Counted from the first letter of the stretch, positions 29,243 to 37,836 are shown. The stretch is 64,000 nt of DNA from JBGLNJ01 sp041300525 (GCA_041300525.1 JBGLNJ010000001.1:186001-250000), one strand, 5' to 3'. Made by a program: numbers and translations. The notes: generated by a model not told the origin, from the letters alone.

Positions 29243-31885
29243 ATGAAACAATTCCACAGTTTCGTTGACTTTTTCATGTCAAGATTTACTCCTCTCATTC
29301 TTGTCCCCGTCGAGGCTGCCACAGGCTCGTGGTCAGTGAACAAGCCTCGCGCGGATCCGCTGCGCTGGTTTAGTTCGGATGACCGTGAGACGGTCGAAGT
29401 AAAACGGCGGCGGCCGGGTGGTGAGGCAGGACGCCAAGACCGCGAGCGAGCTGAGGCTCCCAGCCGCCAACGTGACGACGAATCACCGTCACCCCGCGGG
29501 ATCAGTGGAAGCGGAGGCTCAAGCGGCATGGGCGGCGCCGGCGGGTTGCCCCCCACCTCCGAGTTGCCGATAGGCGCAATACTGGTCGCCATTTTGCGCT
29601 TGCCCTTGCCGATACTTGGCCTCTTGCTGATCGTAGGGTGTTGTGTTGCGGGCGCATTTCTCTTCTTCATGGCCCAGTCTCCCTCGGCGCCTGGAACAGA
29701 TGTTATTGCCGCACCCCCGACCGTAACACGCGCGCTGGCAGACTTTGCATCGGTGACGAATACGCCGCGTCCCATCACCCCGCCCACGCGCGCGCCGAGC
29801 GCGCCCGGCGCCTCGTCGAGCGGGCCGCGCTGGCTGATCATGCTGTACCAGGATGCCAAAGATCAGGTTCTGGATCAAGACATCTTTACGGACCTGAACG
29901 AGGCTGAACGTTCCGGTTCTACCGACCGCGTGCGTATCGTGTCTCAAATTGATCGCTATCGCGGACGCCAGACGAGCCGCGAGTGGTCGAGCGCCAAGCG
30001 GTTCTATGTCACACGCGATGCCGATTTGCATACGGTTCGCTCACAGCAAGTGGCCGACCTGGGCCAGGTCAACATGGCGGATCCCAAAACGCTGATTGAC
30101 TTTGTTACATGGGCCATCAAGACCTACCCCTCGGACAAATACGTGCTCATCCTGTCCGATCATGGCATGGGCTGGCCGGGCGGCTGGACGGATCCCGCCG
30201 TCAAGGCTTCCGCCACCAGTAATCGCGGCGTTCCCCTGGCGGACAGCATTGGCAATTTGCTGTATCTGAATGATCTTGATCAGGCGCTTGGCGCCATCCG
30301 ATCGCAAACCGGCGTTGACAAATTTGAACTCATCGGCATGGATGCATGCTTGATGAGCCAACTGGAAGTGCTGGACGCATTGGCTCCTCACAGCCGGTAC
30401 GCCGTTGCATCGGAAGAAACTGAACCGGCGTTGGGTTGGGCCTATACGAGCTTTCTGGATGCGCTCGCAGCCAATCCCAACGTGAGCGGCGCTGATTTGG
30501 GCCGCGCCATCGTCGAGACGTATATCACGGATGACCAGCGGATCGTGGACGATCAAGCCCGCGCCGAGTTTGTAAGTCGAGGCTCGACGCTGGGCGGACT
30601 CTTTGGCTCCAGCTCCGTGCCGAGCGCCGCGCAGGTTGCCCGCGAGTTGGGAACGGATGTCACGCTGACGGCGGTAGACTTGCAGGCATTGCCGGCCTTG
30701 ATGAAGAATTTGAACAACCTGGTCTTTGCTCTGCAACAGGCGGAACCAAAATCCATCGCGCAGGCGCGGAGCTATGCCCAGTCTTTTACCAGCGTGTTCG
30801 GCAAGTCCGTGCCGCCATCCTACATTGACCTGGGCCACTGGATCGAGCTGCTATCGCGCACGAATCGTGATGCCACGGTCAGCGCGGCCTCGCAACAAGT
30901 GCTCGCCGCGCTCAAGGCCGCCGTCGTTGCCGAAAAGCATGGCGCAGGCAAGCCGGGCGCCACGGGCATCGCGATCTATTTCCCCAACTCGCAACTCTAT
31001 GGCAATCCCGCGGCCGGCCCTGAATCGTATACGGCCATCGCCAACCGCTTTGCGACCGAATCACTGTGGGATGATTTTCTGGCCTATGTCTACACCGGCA
31101 AGCGATTTTCGCAGGCGGCGAGCGGCATTGCCGTTCCGCCGCGCGGGACAACCATCACCGCGCCGGGCGCGGGCCAGATTCAGATTTCGCCGATCCGGCT
31201 TTCGGGCAGGACAGCCGCGCCGGGCAAGTCCGTGACGTTGAGCGTTGACGTAGATGGCAAGAATGTCGGCTACGTCAAGTTGTTTGCGGGCTTTTACGAC
31301 AGAACCGCTAACTCGATCCATATCGCAGACGAGGACTATTTGCAGAGCAGTCAGACCCTTGAGGCAAGCGGAGTCTATTATCCGGTTTGGCCCACGAGCG
31401 GCAAGTTCACGGTCAAATTCCAATGGGAACCGCTCGTGTACGCGATCAACGACGGCAAGAAATCTGTCCCCGCGTTGTTCTCACCCGAGACCTATGGCGC
31501 GTCGCCGGAAAAAGCCGTCTATACCGTAGAGGGTCTCTATACCTTTGCCGACGGCAGCGGCTCGCGCCTGGCACGATTGTATTTCCGAGATAGTCTCTTG
31601 CGCCAGGTCATGGGCTTTGCGGGCAACGACTCGGCCGGCGCGCCGAGCGAGATCACTATCAAGCCGGGGGATACCTTTACCGTGTTGGAAGAATGGATTG
31701 ACCTGGATCAGAGCGGCAACGCCGTCAAGACGGCGACGCAGAAAGGCAAAACGCTGACCTTTGGCGATCAGCCGTTCAAGTGGGTCGAGATGGATGCGGC
31801 GGCGGGTGAGTACATCGTGGGCTTTACCGTCGAGGATCTCGACGGCAACCCGCAGCGCGTGTTCGAGCGGATCGCGGTTCAATAG
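29243..31885 (+). CDS. Membrane-anchored clostripain-like (C11) cysteine peptidase
   Basis: 880 residues. A charged, Arg/Gly-rich cytoplasmic N-terminus (1-110) leads to one transmembrane helix (about 112-145) and a Pro/Thr linker. The C11 peptidase domain (about 195-640) has catalytic His307 in ILSDHGMGW and Cys369 in GMDACLMSQ. A beta-rich C-terminal region follows. C11 enzymes cleave after Arg or Lys and act extracellularly. Start ATG 29243 after GGAGAG. The 3' end, CGGTTCAATAGC, is the left edge of a 470-bp sequence repeated at 35711. Confidence 0.87.
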   Translation: MKQFHSFVDFFMSRFTPLILVPVEAATGSWSVNKPRADPLRWFSSDDRETVEVKRRRPGGEAGRQDRERAEAPSRQRDDESPSPRGISGSGGSSGMGGAGGLPPTSELPIGAILVAILRLPLPILGLLLIVGCCVAGAFLFFMAQSPSAPGTDVIAAPPTVTRALADFASVTNTPRPITPPTRAPSAPGASSSGPRWLIMLYQDAKDQVLDQDIFTDLNEAERSGSTDRVRIVSQIDRYRGRQTSREWSSAKRFYVTRDADLHTVRSQQVADLGQVNMADPKTLIDFVTWAIKTYPSDKYVLILSDHGMGWPGGWTDPAVKASATSNRGVPLADSIGNLLYLNDLDQALGAIRSQTGVDKFELIGMDACLMSQLEVLDALAPHSRYAVASEETEPALGWAYTSFLDALAANPNVSGADLGRAIVETYITDDQRIVDDQARAEFVSRGSTLGGLFGSSSVPSAAQVARELGTDVTLTAVDLQALPALMKNLNNLVFALQQAEPKSIAQARSYAQSFTSVFGKSVPPSYIDLGHWIELLSRTNRDATVSAASQQVLAALKAAVVAEKHGAGKPGATGIAIYFPNSQLYGNPAAGPESYTAIANRFATESLWDDFLAYVYTGKRFSQAASGIAVPPRGTTITAPGAGQIQISPIRLSGRTAAPGKSVTLSVDVDGKNVGYVKLFAGFYDRTANSIHIADEDYLQSSQTLEASGVYYPVWPTSGKFTVKFQWEPLVYAINDGKKSVPALFSPETYGASPEKAVYTVEGLYTFADGSGSRLARLYFRDSLLRQVMGFAGNDSAGAPSEITIKPGDTFTVLEEWIDLDQSGNAVKTATQKGKTLTFGDQPFKWVEMDAAAGEYIVGFTVEDLDGNPQRVFERIAVQ

Positions 31886-31967
31886 CTATCGCATATCGCG
31901 GACAGCTTATCACTTGTCGCAAGAGCGCAGAGCAGAGACCTCCCGCAGGGACGAACCTTTCGGTCGT

Positions 31968-31996
31968 TTGCCCTGGGGCAAGGCGAATGGTATACT
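31968..31996 (+). promoter_or_regulatory. Promoter of LysM gene A
   Basis: TTGCCC (31968-31973), 17-nt spacer, TATACT (31991-31996). Confidence 0.6.
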
Positions 31997-32042
31997 TTTG
32001 CCATCGAGTGGCTGCCAACGGGCGACGCAATAGAAGGAGGAT

Positions 32043-32270
32043 ATGATGACACAACAGTTTAGCAAGTATGTAGTCAAGGCGGGCGACAGCTTGAGTGCGA
32101 TCTCCAAAGAGCTTTTGGGCGACGCCAATCGCTGGAAAGAGATCTGGGAAGCCAACAAGGAAGCCGTCCCGAATCCGAATGCAATCGGCGTTGGTCAAGA
32201 GCTTTTGATCCCGGTCATGTCAACGGAAGGCAAGGCCGCCGGACGTGTGAGGGACCGGCAAGCCGAGTAG
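32043..32270 (+). CDS. Small LysM-domain protein, copy A
   Basis: 75 residues, essentially one LysM domain (YVVKAGDSLSAISKELLGD to QELLIPV) plus a basic tail (GKAAGRVRDRQAE). It has no signal peptide. LysM binds N-acetylglucosamine polymers such as peptidoglycan, but a cytoplasmic form may have another ligand. ATG after AAGGAGGAT. It differs from copy B at about 7 of 75 positions (for example SAISKE versus SVIAKE). Confidence 0.88.
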   Translation: MMTQQFSKYVVKAGDSLSAISKELLGDANRWKEIWEANKEAVPNPNAIGVGQELLIPVMSTEGKAAGRVRDRQAE

Positions 32271-32288
32271 ACGAGTGGTTTCAGGCTG

Positions 32289-32315
32289 ACGCGGCGGCAA
32301 CGCCGCGTTTTTTTT
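32289..32315 (+). terminator. Terminator of LysM gene A
   Basis: ACGCGGCG (32289-32296), GCAA loop, CGCCGCGT (32301-32308), then a T-run. Confidence 0.85.
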
Positions 32316-32352
32316 CGGGATATCGAAGCAACTATTCCGGCCATTAGCCTTA

Positions 32353-32388
32353 CCGCGCGTCCTGCCGCTCGAAGATGAAGAGGTCAGC
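32353..32388 (+). repeat. 36-bp scrap of lpdA coding sequence
   Basis: Matches lpdA 28387-28422 with one mismatch, same orientation. It is joined directly to a partial copy of the LysM upstream region. Confidence 0.85.
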
Positions 32389-32389
32389 C

Positions 32390-32429
32390 TCGCTGACAGC
32401 TTATCACTTGTCGCAAGAGCGCAGAGCAG
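32390..32429 (+). repeat. Third, partial copy of the LysM upstream sequence
   Basis: GCTGACAGCTTATCACTTGT and the following CGCAAGAGCGCAGAGCAG match the left parts of copies A (from about 31898) and B (from about 35736). No LysM gene follows. Confidence 0.8.
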
Positions 32430-32466
32430 AACCCTCCCGCAGGGTTCGCCCCTGCGGGAGGGTTCT
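32428..32466. repeat. Perfect 17-bp hairpin
   Basis: AGAACCCTCCCGCAGGG (32428-32444), 5-nt loop, CCCTGCGGGAGGGTTCT (32450-32466). It sits where copies A and B have only a half-site (CCTCCCGCAGGG or CCTGCCGCAGGG). The rest of the gap to 32571 shows nothing recognisable. Confidence 0.8.
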
Positions 32467-32571
32467 GGGGTGTCATGGTGATGAACCGACGAGGTTCAGG
32501 GAACCTCGAGGGCCTCTCGGACAACGGCCTGACTCTTGGCATGGATGAACTCAGGTTGCGCAGCAGTTTTG

Positions 32572-35500
32572 TTATTGCCAGACAATTCTCCACACGTGCA
32601 CCACCGGCTTGGCTTCATCCCCGTGGACTTCCAGGACGTACAAATAACTGTTCTCCTGGTCGTAGGCCACGGCGCTGATGCGATCGCGGCGCTGGTCGCC
32701 CCAGCCGACTTCGAACACATCCCCCTCCGGCGGATTAAAGTACAGGTGCTCATCTACGTCTATGACGGCGTAGGGCTGCGGCTCCCAAGATTGCATCGTC
32801 CCGGCAGTCACCTGCGCCAGGTCCGCCGGGTTGTAGAGCACAAGTTGCGCGTCAAAGTGCGTACTCCACCAGCCCCGAGCGCTGACGCAATCCCCGCCCT
32901 CGGTGCAACAGTGGACGACGTCTGTAGCCGGACATTCTGTGCCGTCGGCCAGACGGCATGGCCAAAAGTCCCCTATCACATCTATATCCACGCAAGGGGA
33001 CATGGGATTGGTGGGGTGGATGTAGCCGTACCAGTATTTGATCCCGGTGCCCTTGGTGCCAGCAAGGATCACGGCAGACTTGCCCGATGGCGTGGTGATC
33101 CACGCGCCGCCTTCCCACTGGTCGGCGTGTTGGTAATGGTCCATACAGCGCGTGATGGTGCTAGTGACCATAGCGCTTTCGTAGAGCAGCAAAGGAGTTT
33201 CGCTCAGGTGCATGCCCGACACCGGGGCCGCTCCCCCTGTCCCCCACGGACGATAGGCCAGCAGCGCCGGTCCCATGCCGCCCAGCCCACCAGGACTGAA
33301 CCGGCCGGTGGCAAGGTAGCGGCCTTGCGCGTGCGCGTCGGCCCACGCCGCCGGAATCTCGAACATATAGCCATTGACGCTGTTTGGATTCTGGTTGCCG
33401 ATGAACCACTCGCCTTGCAGGTCGGGATGTGCCAGGTCGGGATTGAACCAGGCCTGCGAAGGGAGATTGTCCTCGAGCTGCTGCAAATGCCGTCCCCACG
33501 TCAGGTGAATCTTGGGGCCAGTGTCCGGGTGATCGAGATACTGTATCCCAACTTTGGGGACTGTACTCAGTTCCGTAAAATACCCGGCAGTCACATCGTG
33601 AAAGCCCTGAATAAAGTCGGCGTATGGCAAATCATCCACATTGCGCGAGTTGACCGGCGCAGGAATAGTGACTTCGGCAACTTGGCTGCCGTTGGGATAG
33701 CTATCTGTCCGGTCGTGCCCGGTGATGAACTGGGAACCGGAGTAAATGTCAGTGTTGGTGATGTGCCCGTCGGGGTTAAAGCTCATCGCGTTGCCGCCGT
33801 AGGCAAAAGTTTGCGGCGGATCGCCGTCGCCCGGCAGACGAAACGCGCCCAGATAGACCAAGTCGCCGGGCTGGACGAGACTGCCGGACGGCGTGGCCTG
33901 GATGGTAATAGTGTGCGCATCGCTGGCGATGTGCGTGCCATCGCAATGGCTCGCCGTCACAGTGATGGTCTTGCTGCCGGTGGTGTCCCATTGAAAAGAC
34001 GCGCTGGCCGTGCCCTGCCCACTCCCCGGCGCAGGCGACCAGGTGTAGGCAATGGGCGGGGTCGCATTGAAGGGCGCTGGAGTGGCGTTGAATGTGTACA
34101 ATGTGTTGGTGTAGCCGCTGCTCTGACCGCTGATGGTCACGTCGGTCAGGGGTACGGCGCAGGCAGGCGGCGCGGCGGCATAGTCGCGCAGCATGAGCGG
34201 CAGGTAGATAAAGTACGTGCCCGGCGTGTAGAGCGTGAACGCGGCGTCGCTCATATCATAGACGGTGGTGGAACTGACGACGCTCTCCACGCGCACCTTC
34301 ACCGATGTGGAGGAAGTGATGGGTGTGGTCCAGGAGTAAGTGTTGGTGTTAGTGATGTTCAAGGCGATGTCGAGGTGGTTGGCAAAATTATCGGTGGAAT
34401 AGTGCAGGTTGACCCGGTTCACCGTCCCGGTCGTTGTCCAGCGGATTTGCTGCTGGCTGCCCGTGCGCCAGTTCTCGCCGCCGTTGGGCTGCGTGAGGGT
34501 CAACGCGGGCTGCGCCGGCGGCGTTCCTCCTTTCCAGCGGTTGTAAAACACATTCAGCAGTTGCACAAATTCGGCGCTGGCTTTTTGGTGCCCGGCGGTG
34601 GTGGGGTGGCTGTCGCCGCTAGGGTAAGCCGAAAAGTTGTTGGCGATGGTCTGGGTGTGCGTGATTTGACTGCCATTCCAGTAGTGATGGTTGCCATCCG
34701 GGCGCAGAACATAGTCGTTCGGTTCTGTGGTGACGGATGGGTCATCAATGCGGCCAGGGCTGCCATTGGAGGTGAGGGCGTTGTAATAATCAAACACGGC
34801 GACGTTTTTGTGGGTATAGCCGACCAACCAATTGTTCACCAACCAGTTGTTAAAAGCGCGAGCGTTGGCGGCGCGTTCTGCGTTGTGTCCCTCTTCCCCC
34901 TCCAATCTGGGCGGCGCGGTGATGACGATGAACAGCTTGTCCTGACGGGTGACGAAGTAGGTCAGAATCTTGTTGTAGACAGCCTTGGCATTCTCTACGG
35001 TGTATTGGTCATTCGGTTCGGCAAGTGGCGGATCGTTCGGATTGCCGTACAGGTCAGAGTTGGGGAAGCAGGATTTGAACAGGATGATTTCGTTTTGGCT
35101 GCTGGGATTGGGATCCGCCATGCGCGCCCAGTTGCCAAAACACAACCCCTCACCACAGATGTTCTGGTCATACTCGGTGTAAACTTGGCTCATCACGGTA
35201 TCGGTGAACCATTCGGGCCAGTTGGGGATGTCGGTGCGGCTGCCGATTTGGTCAGGGCCCCAGCCATAGTTGGTGGCGCTGACGAAATAATTGTTGTTCA
35301 TCAGCGTTTGCCCCAAGTCGCCGCCGGGGTCATTGGTGGCGGAACTGGCTAACCAGTTGCCGCCAGTGGAATGGTGGATAAAGATGAGCTTGACGGGTTG
35401 CGTCGGAGAAAGGGGGTTATCTGCCAGGGGGGCGAGGGAGGCGGCCGGCGTGCTGGACGCCGATGTGGCGCGGGCGAAGGTTGAACCTGGCTCTGGCGCA

Positions 35501-35592
35501 ACCTCATTGAGCGAGGCGATGACTTGGATTGCATTTGCGCCGATGGCAGCCAGGGCAAAGACCAATATGAAAATAACGAACCGACAGTTCAT
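32572..35592 (-). CDS. Large secreted SGNH-like hydrolase with Ig/PKD-type domains
   Basis: 1006 residues. Signal peptide 1-22. A putative SGNH/GDSL-like esterase domain (about 65-345) has LIFIHHSTGGNW (H73, H74, S75) and a C-terminal DSHPTTAGH (about 327), consistent with an Asp/His block V. Next come a Kre9/KNH-like beta domain (LTLTQPNGGENWRTG, about 375-455), the Chloroflexi tract YFIYLPLMLRDYA (about 462), a PKD-like domain (about 480-575) and an unassigned 420-residue C-terminal domain starting VYLGAFRLPGDGDPPQ. The tract normally ends a protein, so this may be a fusion of two secreted proteins. Start: AGGAGG 5 nt before ATG 35590-35592. The enzyme activity is inferred from weak motifs. 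Confidence 0.75.
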   Translation of the reverse strand: MNCRFVIFILVFALAAIGANAIQVIASLNEVAPEPGSTFARATSASSTPAASLAPLADNPLSPTQPVKLIFIHHSTGGNWLASSATNDPGGDLGQTLMNNNYFVSATNYGWGPDQIGSRTDIPNWPEWFTDTVMSQVYTEYDQNICGEGLCFGNWARMADPNPSSQNEIILFKSCFPNSDLYGNPNDPPLAEPNDQYTVENAKAVYNKILTYFVTRQDKLFIVITAPPRLEGEEGHNAERAANARAFNNWLVNNWLVGYTHKNVAVFDYYNALTSNGSPGRIDDPSVTTEPNDYVLRPDGNHHYWNGSQITHTQTIANNFSAYPSGDSHPTTAGHQKASAEFVQLLNVFYNRWKGGTPPAQPALTLTQPNGGENWRTGSQQQIRWTTTGTVNRVNLHYSTDNFANHLDIALNITNTNTYSWTTPITSSTSVKVRVESVVSSTTVYDMSDAAFTLYTPGTYFIYLPLMLRDYAAAPPACAVPLTDVTISGQSSGYTNTLYTFNATPAPFNATPPIAYTWSPAPGSGQGTASASFQWDTTGSKTITVTASHCDGTHIASDAHTITIQATPSGSLVQPGDLVYLGAFRLPGDGDPPQTFAYGGNAMSFNPDGHITNTDIYSGSQFITGHDRTDSYPNGSQVAEVTIPAPVNSRNVDDLPYADFIQGFHDVTAGYFTELSTVPKVGIQYLDHPDTGPKIHLTWGRHLQQLEDNLPSQAWFNPDLAHPDLQGEWFIGNQNPNSVNGYMFEIPAAWADAHAQGRYLATGRFSPGGLGGMGPALLAYRPWGTGGAAPVSGMHLSETPLLLYESAMVTSTITRCMDHYQHADQWEGGAWITTPSGKSAVILAGTKGTGIKYWYGYIHPTNPMSPCVDIDVIGDFWPCRLADGTECPATDVVHCCTEGGDCVSARGWWSTHFDAQLVLYNPADLAQVTAGTMQSWEPQPYAVIDVDEHLYFNPPEGDVFEVGWGDQRRDRISAVAYDQENSYLYVLEVHGDEAKPVVHVWRIVWQ

Positions 35593-35653
35593 CTTTTCCT
35601 CCTACTCGTGGCGGAGTTTTGCGCTAGTAATGGGGAAACATCTTGGCACTGTT

Positions 35654-35682
35654 ATTATAGGCAGAGGCAGCGTGTATGTCAA
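35654..35682 (-). promoter_or_regulatory. Consensus promoter of the SGNH gene
   Basis: Reading leftwards: TTGACA (35677-35682), 17-nt spacer, TATAAT (35654-35659). Both boxes are perfect. Confidence 0.85.
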
Positions 35683-35802
35683 TGTTTCTACATCACCGTC
35701 GAGCCGGTCACGGTTCAATAGCGTATCGCATAGCGCTGACAGCTTATCACTTATCGCAAGAGCGCAGAGCAGCGACCTGCCGCAGGGGCGAACTTTGGTC
35801 GT

Positions 35803-35831
35803 TTGCTCTGGGGCAAGGTGAGGAGTATACT
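35803..35831 (+). promoter_or_regulatory. Promoter of LysM gene B
   Basis: TTGCTC (35803-35808), 17-nt spacer, TATACT (35826-35831), the same layout as copy A. Confidence 0.55.
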
Positions 35832-35876
35832 TTTGCCATCGAGTGGCTGCCAACGGGCGACGAACAGAAGGAGGAT

Positions 35877-36104
35877 ATGATGACACAACAGTTTAGCACG
35901 TATGTGGTTAAGGCGGGCGACAGCTTGAGCGTGATCGCCAAAGAGCTTTTGGGCGACGCCAATCGCTGGAAAGAGATCTGGGAAGCCAACAAGGAAGCCG
36001 TCCCGAATCCTAACGCAATCGGCGTTGGTCAAGAGCTTTTGATTCCGGTCGAGCCAACGGAAGGCAAGGCCGCCGGCCGTGTGAGGGACCGGCAAGCCGA
36101 GTAG
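35877..36104 (+). CDS. Small LysM-domain protein, copy B
   Basis: 75 residues, the paralogue of the protein at 32043-32270, with the same length, ribosome site (AAGGAGGAT) and C-terminal tail. Substitutions fall mainly in the N-terminal half (STYVVKAGDSLSVIAKE) and at the tail junction (PVEPTEG versus PVMSTEG). Both copies stay open and well conserved, so both are probably expressed. Confidence 0.88.
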   Translation: MMTQQFSTYVVKAGDSLSVIAKELLGDANRWKEIWEANKEAVPNPNAIGVGQELLIPVEPTEGKAAGRVRDRQAE

Positions 36105-36122
36105 ACGAGTGGTTTCAGGCTG

Positions 36123-36152
36123 ACGCGGCGGCAACGCCGCGTTTCTTTTTTT
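36123..36152 (+). terminator. Terminator of LysM gene B
   Basis: ACGCGGCG (36123-36130), GCAA loop, CGCCGCGT (36135-36142), then TTCTTTTTTT. Confidence 0.85.
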
Positions 36153-36278
36153 GGGATATCGAAGCAACTATTCCGGCCATAGGTACACAACTTTTCCCGG
36201 GCCTCACCGTTTAAAGGAGCAGGCGCGGTAGGTGCCTGTAATACCCTGTAAGCTTCATCTCGAGAATTCAGAAATTCT

Positions 36279-36410
36279 GTAACTACTCAGCCTGGCGACT
36301 CAAGTCGCGGCAACAGCAGCAAAGCCTGCCTTCGCAGGCTGGATGTTAGTCGCCGCAGGGCGACTTGGCTGACGGAGGCGCGGTTTCTAACCGCCAGCCT
36401 GAGTAGTTAC
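36279..36410. repeat. 132-bp MITE-like element
   Basis: Terminal inverted repeats GTAACTACTCAGCCTGGCG (36279-36297) and CGCCAGCCTGAGTAGTTAC (36392-36410) match with one mismatch. Inside are further hairpins (AGCCTGC/GCAGGCT and GTCGCC/GGCGAC) and no ORF. A related but more degenerate sequence is at 42627-42720 (shared GAGGCGCGGTTTC-AACCGC). Confidence 0.7.
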
Positions 36411-36447
36411 TATTGATTGGACATTTATTAGAAATCTATACAAAACA

Positions 36448-36475
36448 TTGACAAATTATTCGTATTGTGTATAAT
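36448..36475 (+). promoter_or_regulatory. Consensus promoter of the riboswitch operon
   Basis: TTGACA (36448-36453), 16-nt spacer, TATAAT (36470-36475). Transcription would begin around 36482, exactly at the aptamer's 5' edge. Confidence 0.85.
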
Positions 36476-36481
36476 ATGGGT

Positions 36482-36630
36482 ACATTTGGGGAGTAGCCAC
36501 CTGCGCGAGCAGGCCGACCAGCCGTCAAGACGAAGTGGAATGTATCGCAGCTTCCGGCTGATTGGGCGGATGTAATGACCGATTGGCGAGACCAAGGCGA
36601 CACTGTGCCGTTTTGAGCCTCGCCTTTTTA
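36482..36630 (+). ncRNA. yybP-ykoY (Mn2+) riboswitch with intrinsic terminator
   Basis: The conserved 5' element GGGGAGTAGCC (36488-36498), the internal CGTCAA (36523-36528) and the conserved 3' element GGCGAGACC (36585-36593) appear in the order and spacing of this Mn2+ aptamer. TTGG (36486-36489) can pair with CCAA (36592-36595) to close the P1 stem. The same AA plus GGCGA (36594-36600) forms the left arm of a terminator with TCGCCTT (36620-36626) and a T-run. Aptamer closure and terminator are therefore mutually exclusive, predicting transcription ON with Mn2+. The promoter lies just upstream, and an M50 protease and P-type cation ATPase lie downstream. Recognised by eye from remembered consensus. 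Confidence 0.8.
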
Positions 36631-36662
36631 TTGGGCGACGCATGAATCGAAGGAGGATAGCC

Positions 36663-37775
36663 ATGAAGTGGTCATGGAAAATCGGCGAGTTTGCGGGCAT
36701 CGGCGTCTATATGCACACGACGTTCTTGCTGCTTCTAGGCTGGGTAGCGTTCACGGGCTGGTCGCAGACACGGACATTGATGGGGGCGTTGGGCAGCGTA
36801 GTGTTCATCCTGGCGCTGTTCTTTGTCGTGGTGCTGCACGAGTATGGTCACGCGCTCACGGCGCGCAGGTTCGGCATCAAGACGCGTGACATTACGCTGC
36901 TGCCCATCGGCGGGGTAGCGCAGCTCGAACGGATGCCGGATGATCCCAGGCAGGAACTGTGGGTGGCGCTGGCCGGCCCGGCGGTCAATGTCGTGATCGC
37001 GGCGGCGCTATTCGTGGTGCTCCTTGTCACAGGTGGACTGGAGCCGGTCACGCAGATGGGAGTGACAAGCGGCTCGTTCATCGAGCGGCTGATGGTAGTC
37101 AACGTCATTCTGGTGGTGTTCAACATGATCCCGGCGTTCCCGATGGACGGCGGGCGCGTGGTGCGCGCTTTGCTTGCGATGCGTTTGGAGTATACTAGGG
37201 CTACGCAAATCGCGGCCAGCCTCGGACAGGGCATCGCCTTCTTGCTCGGCTTTATCGGGCTGTTCACCAATCCGCTGCTTGTGTTCACGGCGCTGTTTGT
37301 GTGGATGGGCGCGGCGCAAGAGTCGAGCATGGTGCAGATGAAATCGTCGCTCGGCGGCATTCCGGTGAGTCGCGCGATGCTGACGGATTTCCGCACTGTG
37401 TCGCCGCGCGACGCGCTGGCCCATGTGATCGAGCTGATCTTGTCCGGCTCGCAGCAGGACTTTCCGGTCGTGGAGGGCGGACGCGCGGTCGGTGTATTGA
37501 CTCGCGGGGATTTGCTCATCGCGCTTCAGCGCCACGGGCCGGCAGCGCTGGTTGGCGATGTGATGCGGAAAGATATTCAGGTCGCCGATTCGTTCGAGAT
37601 GCTTGAAACCGTCTCGGCACGGCTCCAAGAATGTGGCTGCCACACCATGCCCGTCGTTCACAACGGTCAAGTGGTAGGATTAGTGACAATGGAAAATATC
37701 GGCGAGTTTCTCATGATCCAATCGGCGCTCGGCCGGCCGGTCAAGACGCTCAATCAAGGATGGGCACGAATCTGA
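36663..37775 (+). CDS. Site-2 protease-type M50 metalloprotease with two CBS domains
   Basis: 370 residues. Membrane helices surround the zinc motif HEYGHALTARRFG (His59-Glu60, His63), and the second motif is FNMIPAFPMDGGRVVRAL. A CBS pair fills the C-terminus (AMLTDFRTVSPRD to LTRGDLLIALQ; VMRKDIQVADSF to VTMENIGEFL). Members cut membrane proteins inside the bilayer; the CBS pair probably senses an adenine nucleotide. ATG 36663 follows GAAGGAGGATA. It is the first gene after the riboswitch and 61 bp upstream of the ATPase, so it is probably co-regulated by Mn2+. A role in trimming or regulating the transporter is inference. Confidence 0.9.
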   Translation: MKWSWKIGEFAGIGVYMHTTFLLLLGWVAFTGWSQTRTLMGALGSVVFILALFFVVVLHEYGHALTARRFGIKTRDITLLPIGGVAQLERMPDDPRQELWVALAGPAVNVVIAAALFVVLLVTGGLEPVTQMGVTSGSFIERLMVVNVILVVFNMIPAFPMDGGRVVRALLAMRLEYTRATQIAASLGQGIAFLLGFIGLFTNPLLVFTALFVWMGAAQESSMVQMKSSLGGIPVSRAMLTDFRTVSPRDALAHVIELILSGSQQDFPVVEGGRAVGVLTRGDLLIALQRHGPAALVGDVMRKDIQVADSFEMLETVSARLQECGCHTMPVVHNGQVVGLVTMENIGEFLMIQSALGRPVKTLNQGWARI

Positions 37776-37836
37776 GTTCGAGTGCAGGGCGTGGGTCACG
37801 TTGACGACGTGACCTACGTTTTGTGAGGAGACCACG

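Larger units (their letters stand above)
31875..32344 (+). repeat. 470-bp LysM locus, direct repeat copy A
   Basis: It runs from CGGTTCAATAGC, which includes the C11 stop codon, to TTCCGGCCAT. It contains a promoter, a LysM gene and a terminator. Copy B is at 35711-36180, the same length and orientation, and mostly identical outside a short variable stretch near 31930-31985. Confidence 0.9.
35711..36180 (+). repeat. 470-bp LysM locus, direct repeat copy B
   Basis: Runs from CGGTTCAATAGC to TTCCGGCCAT, matching copy A end to end. Because the left edge carries the last bases of the C11 gene, copy A is the likely source. Confidence 0.9.

Noticed and set aside
31886..32042. Riboswitch in the LysM leader
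   Set aside because: The leader is repeated three times but shows no known aptamer core, and one partial copy precedes no gene.
32536..35352. 938-codon open frame on the plus strand
   Set aside because: It is the antisense shadow of the SGNH gene, which has a signal peptide, AGGAGG site and consensus promoter.
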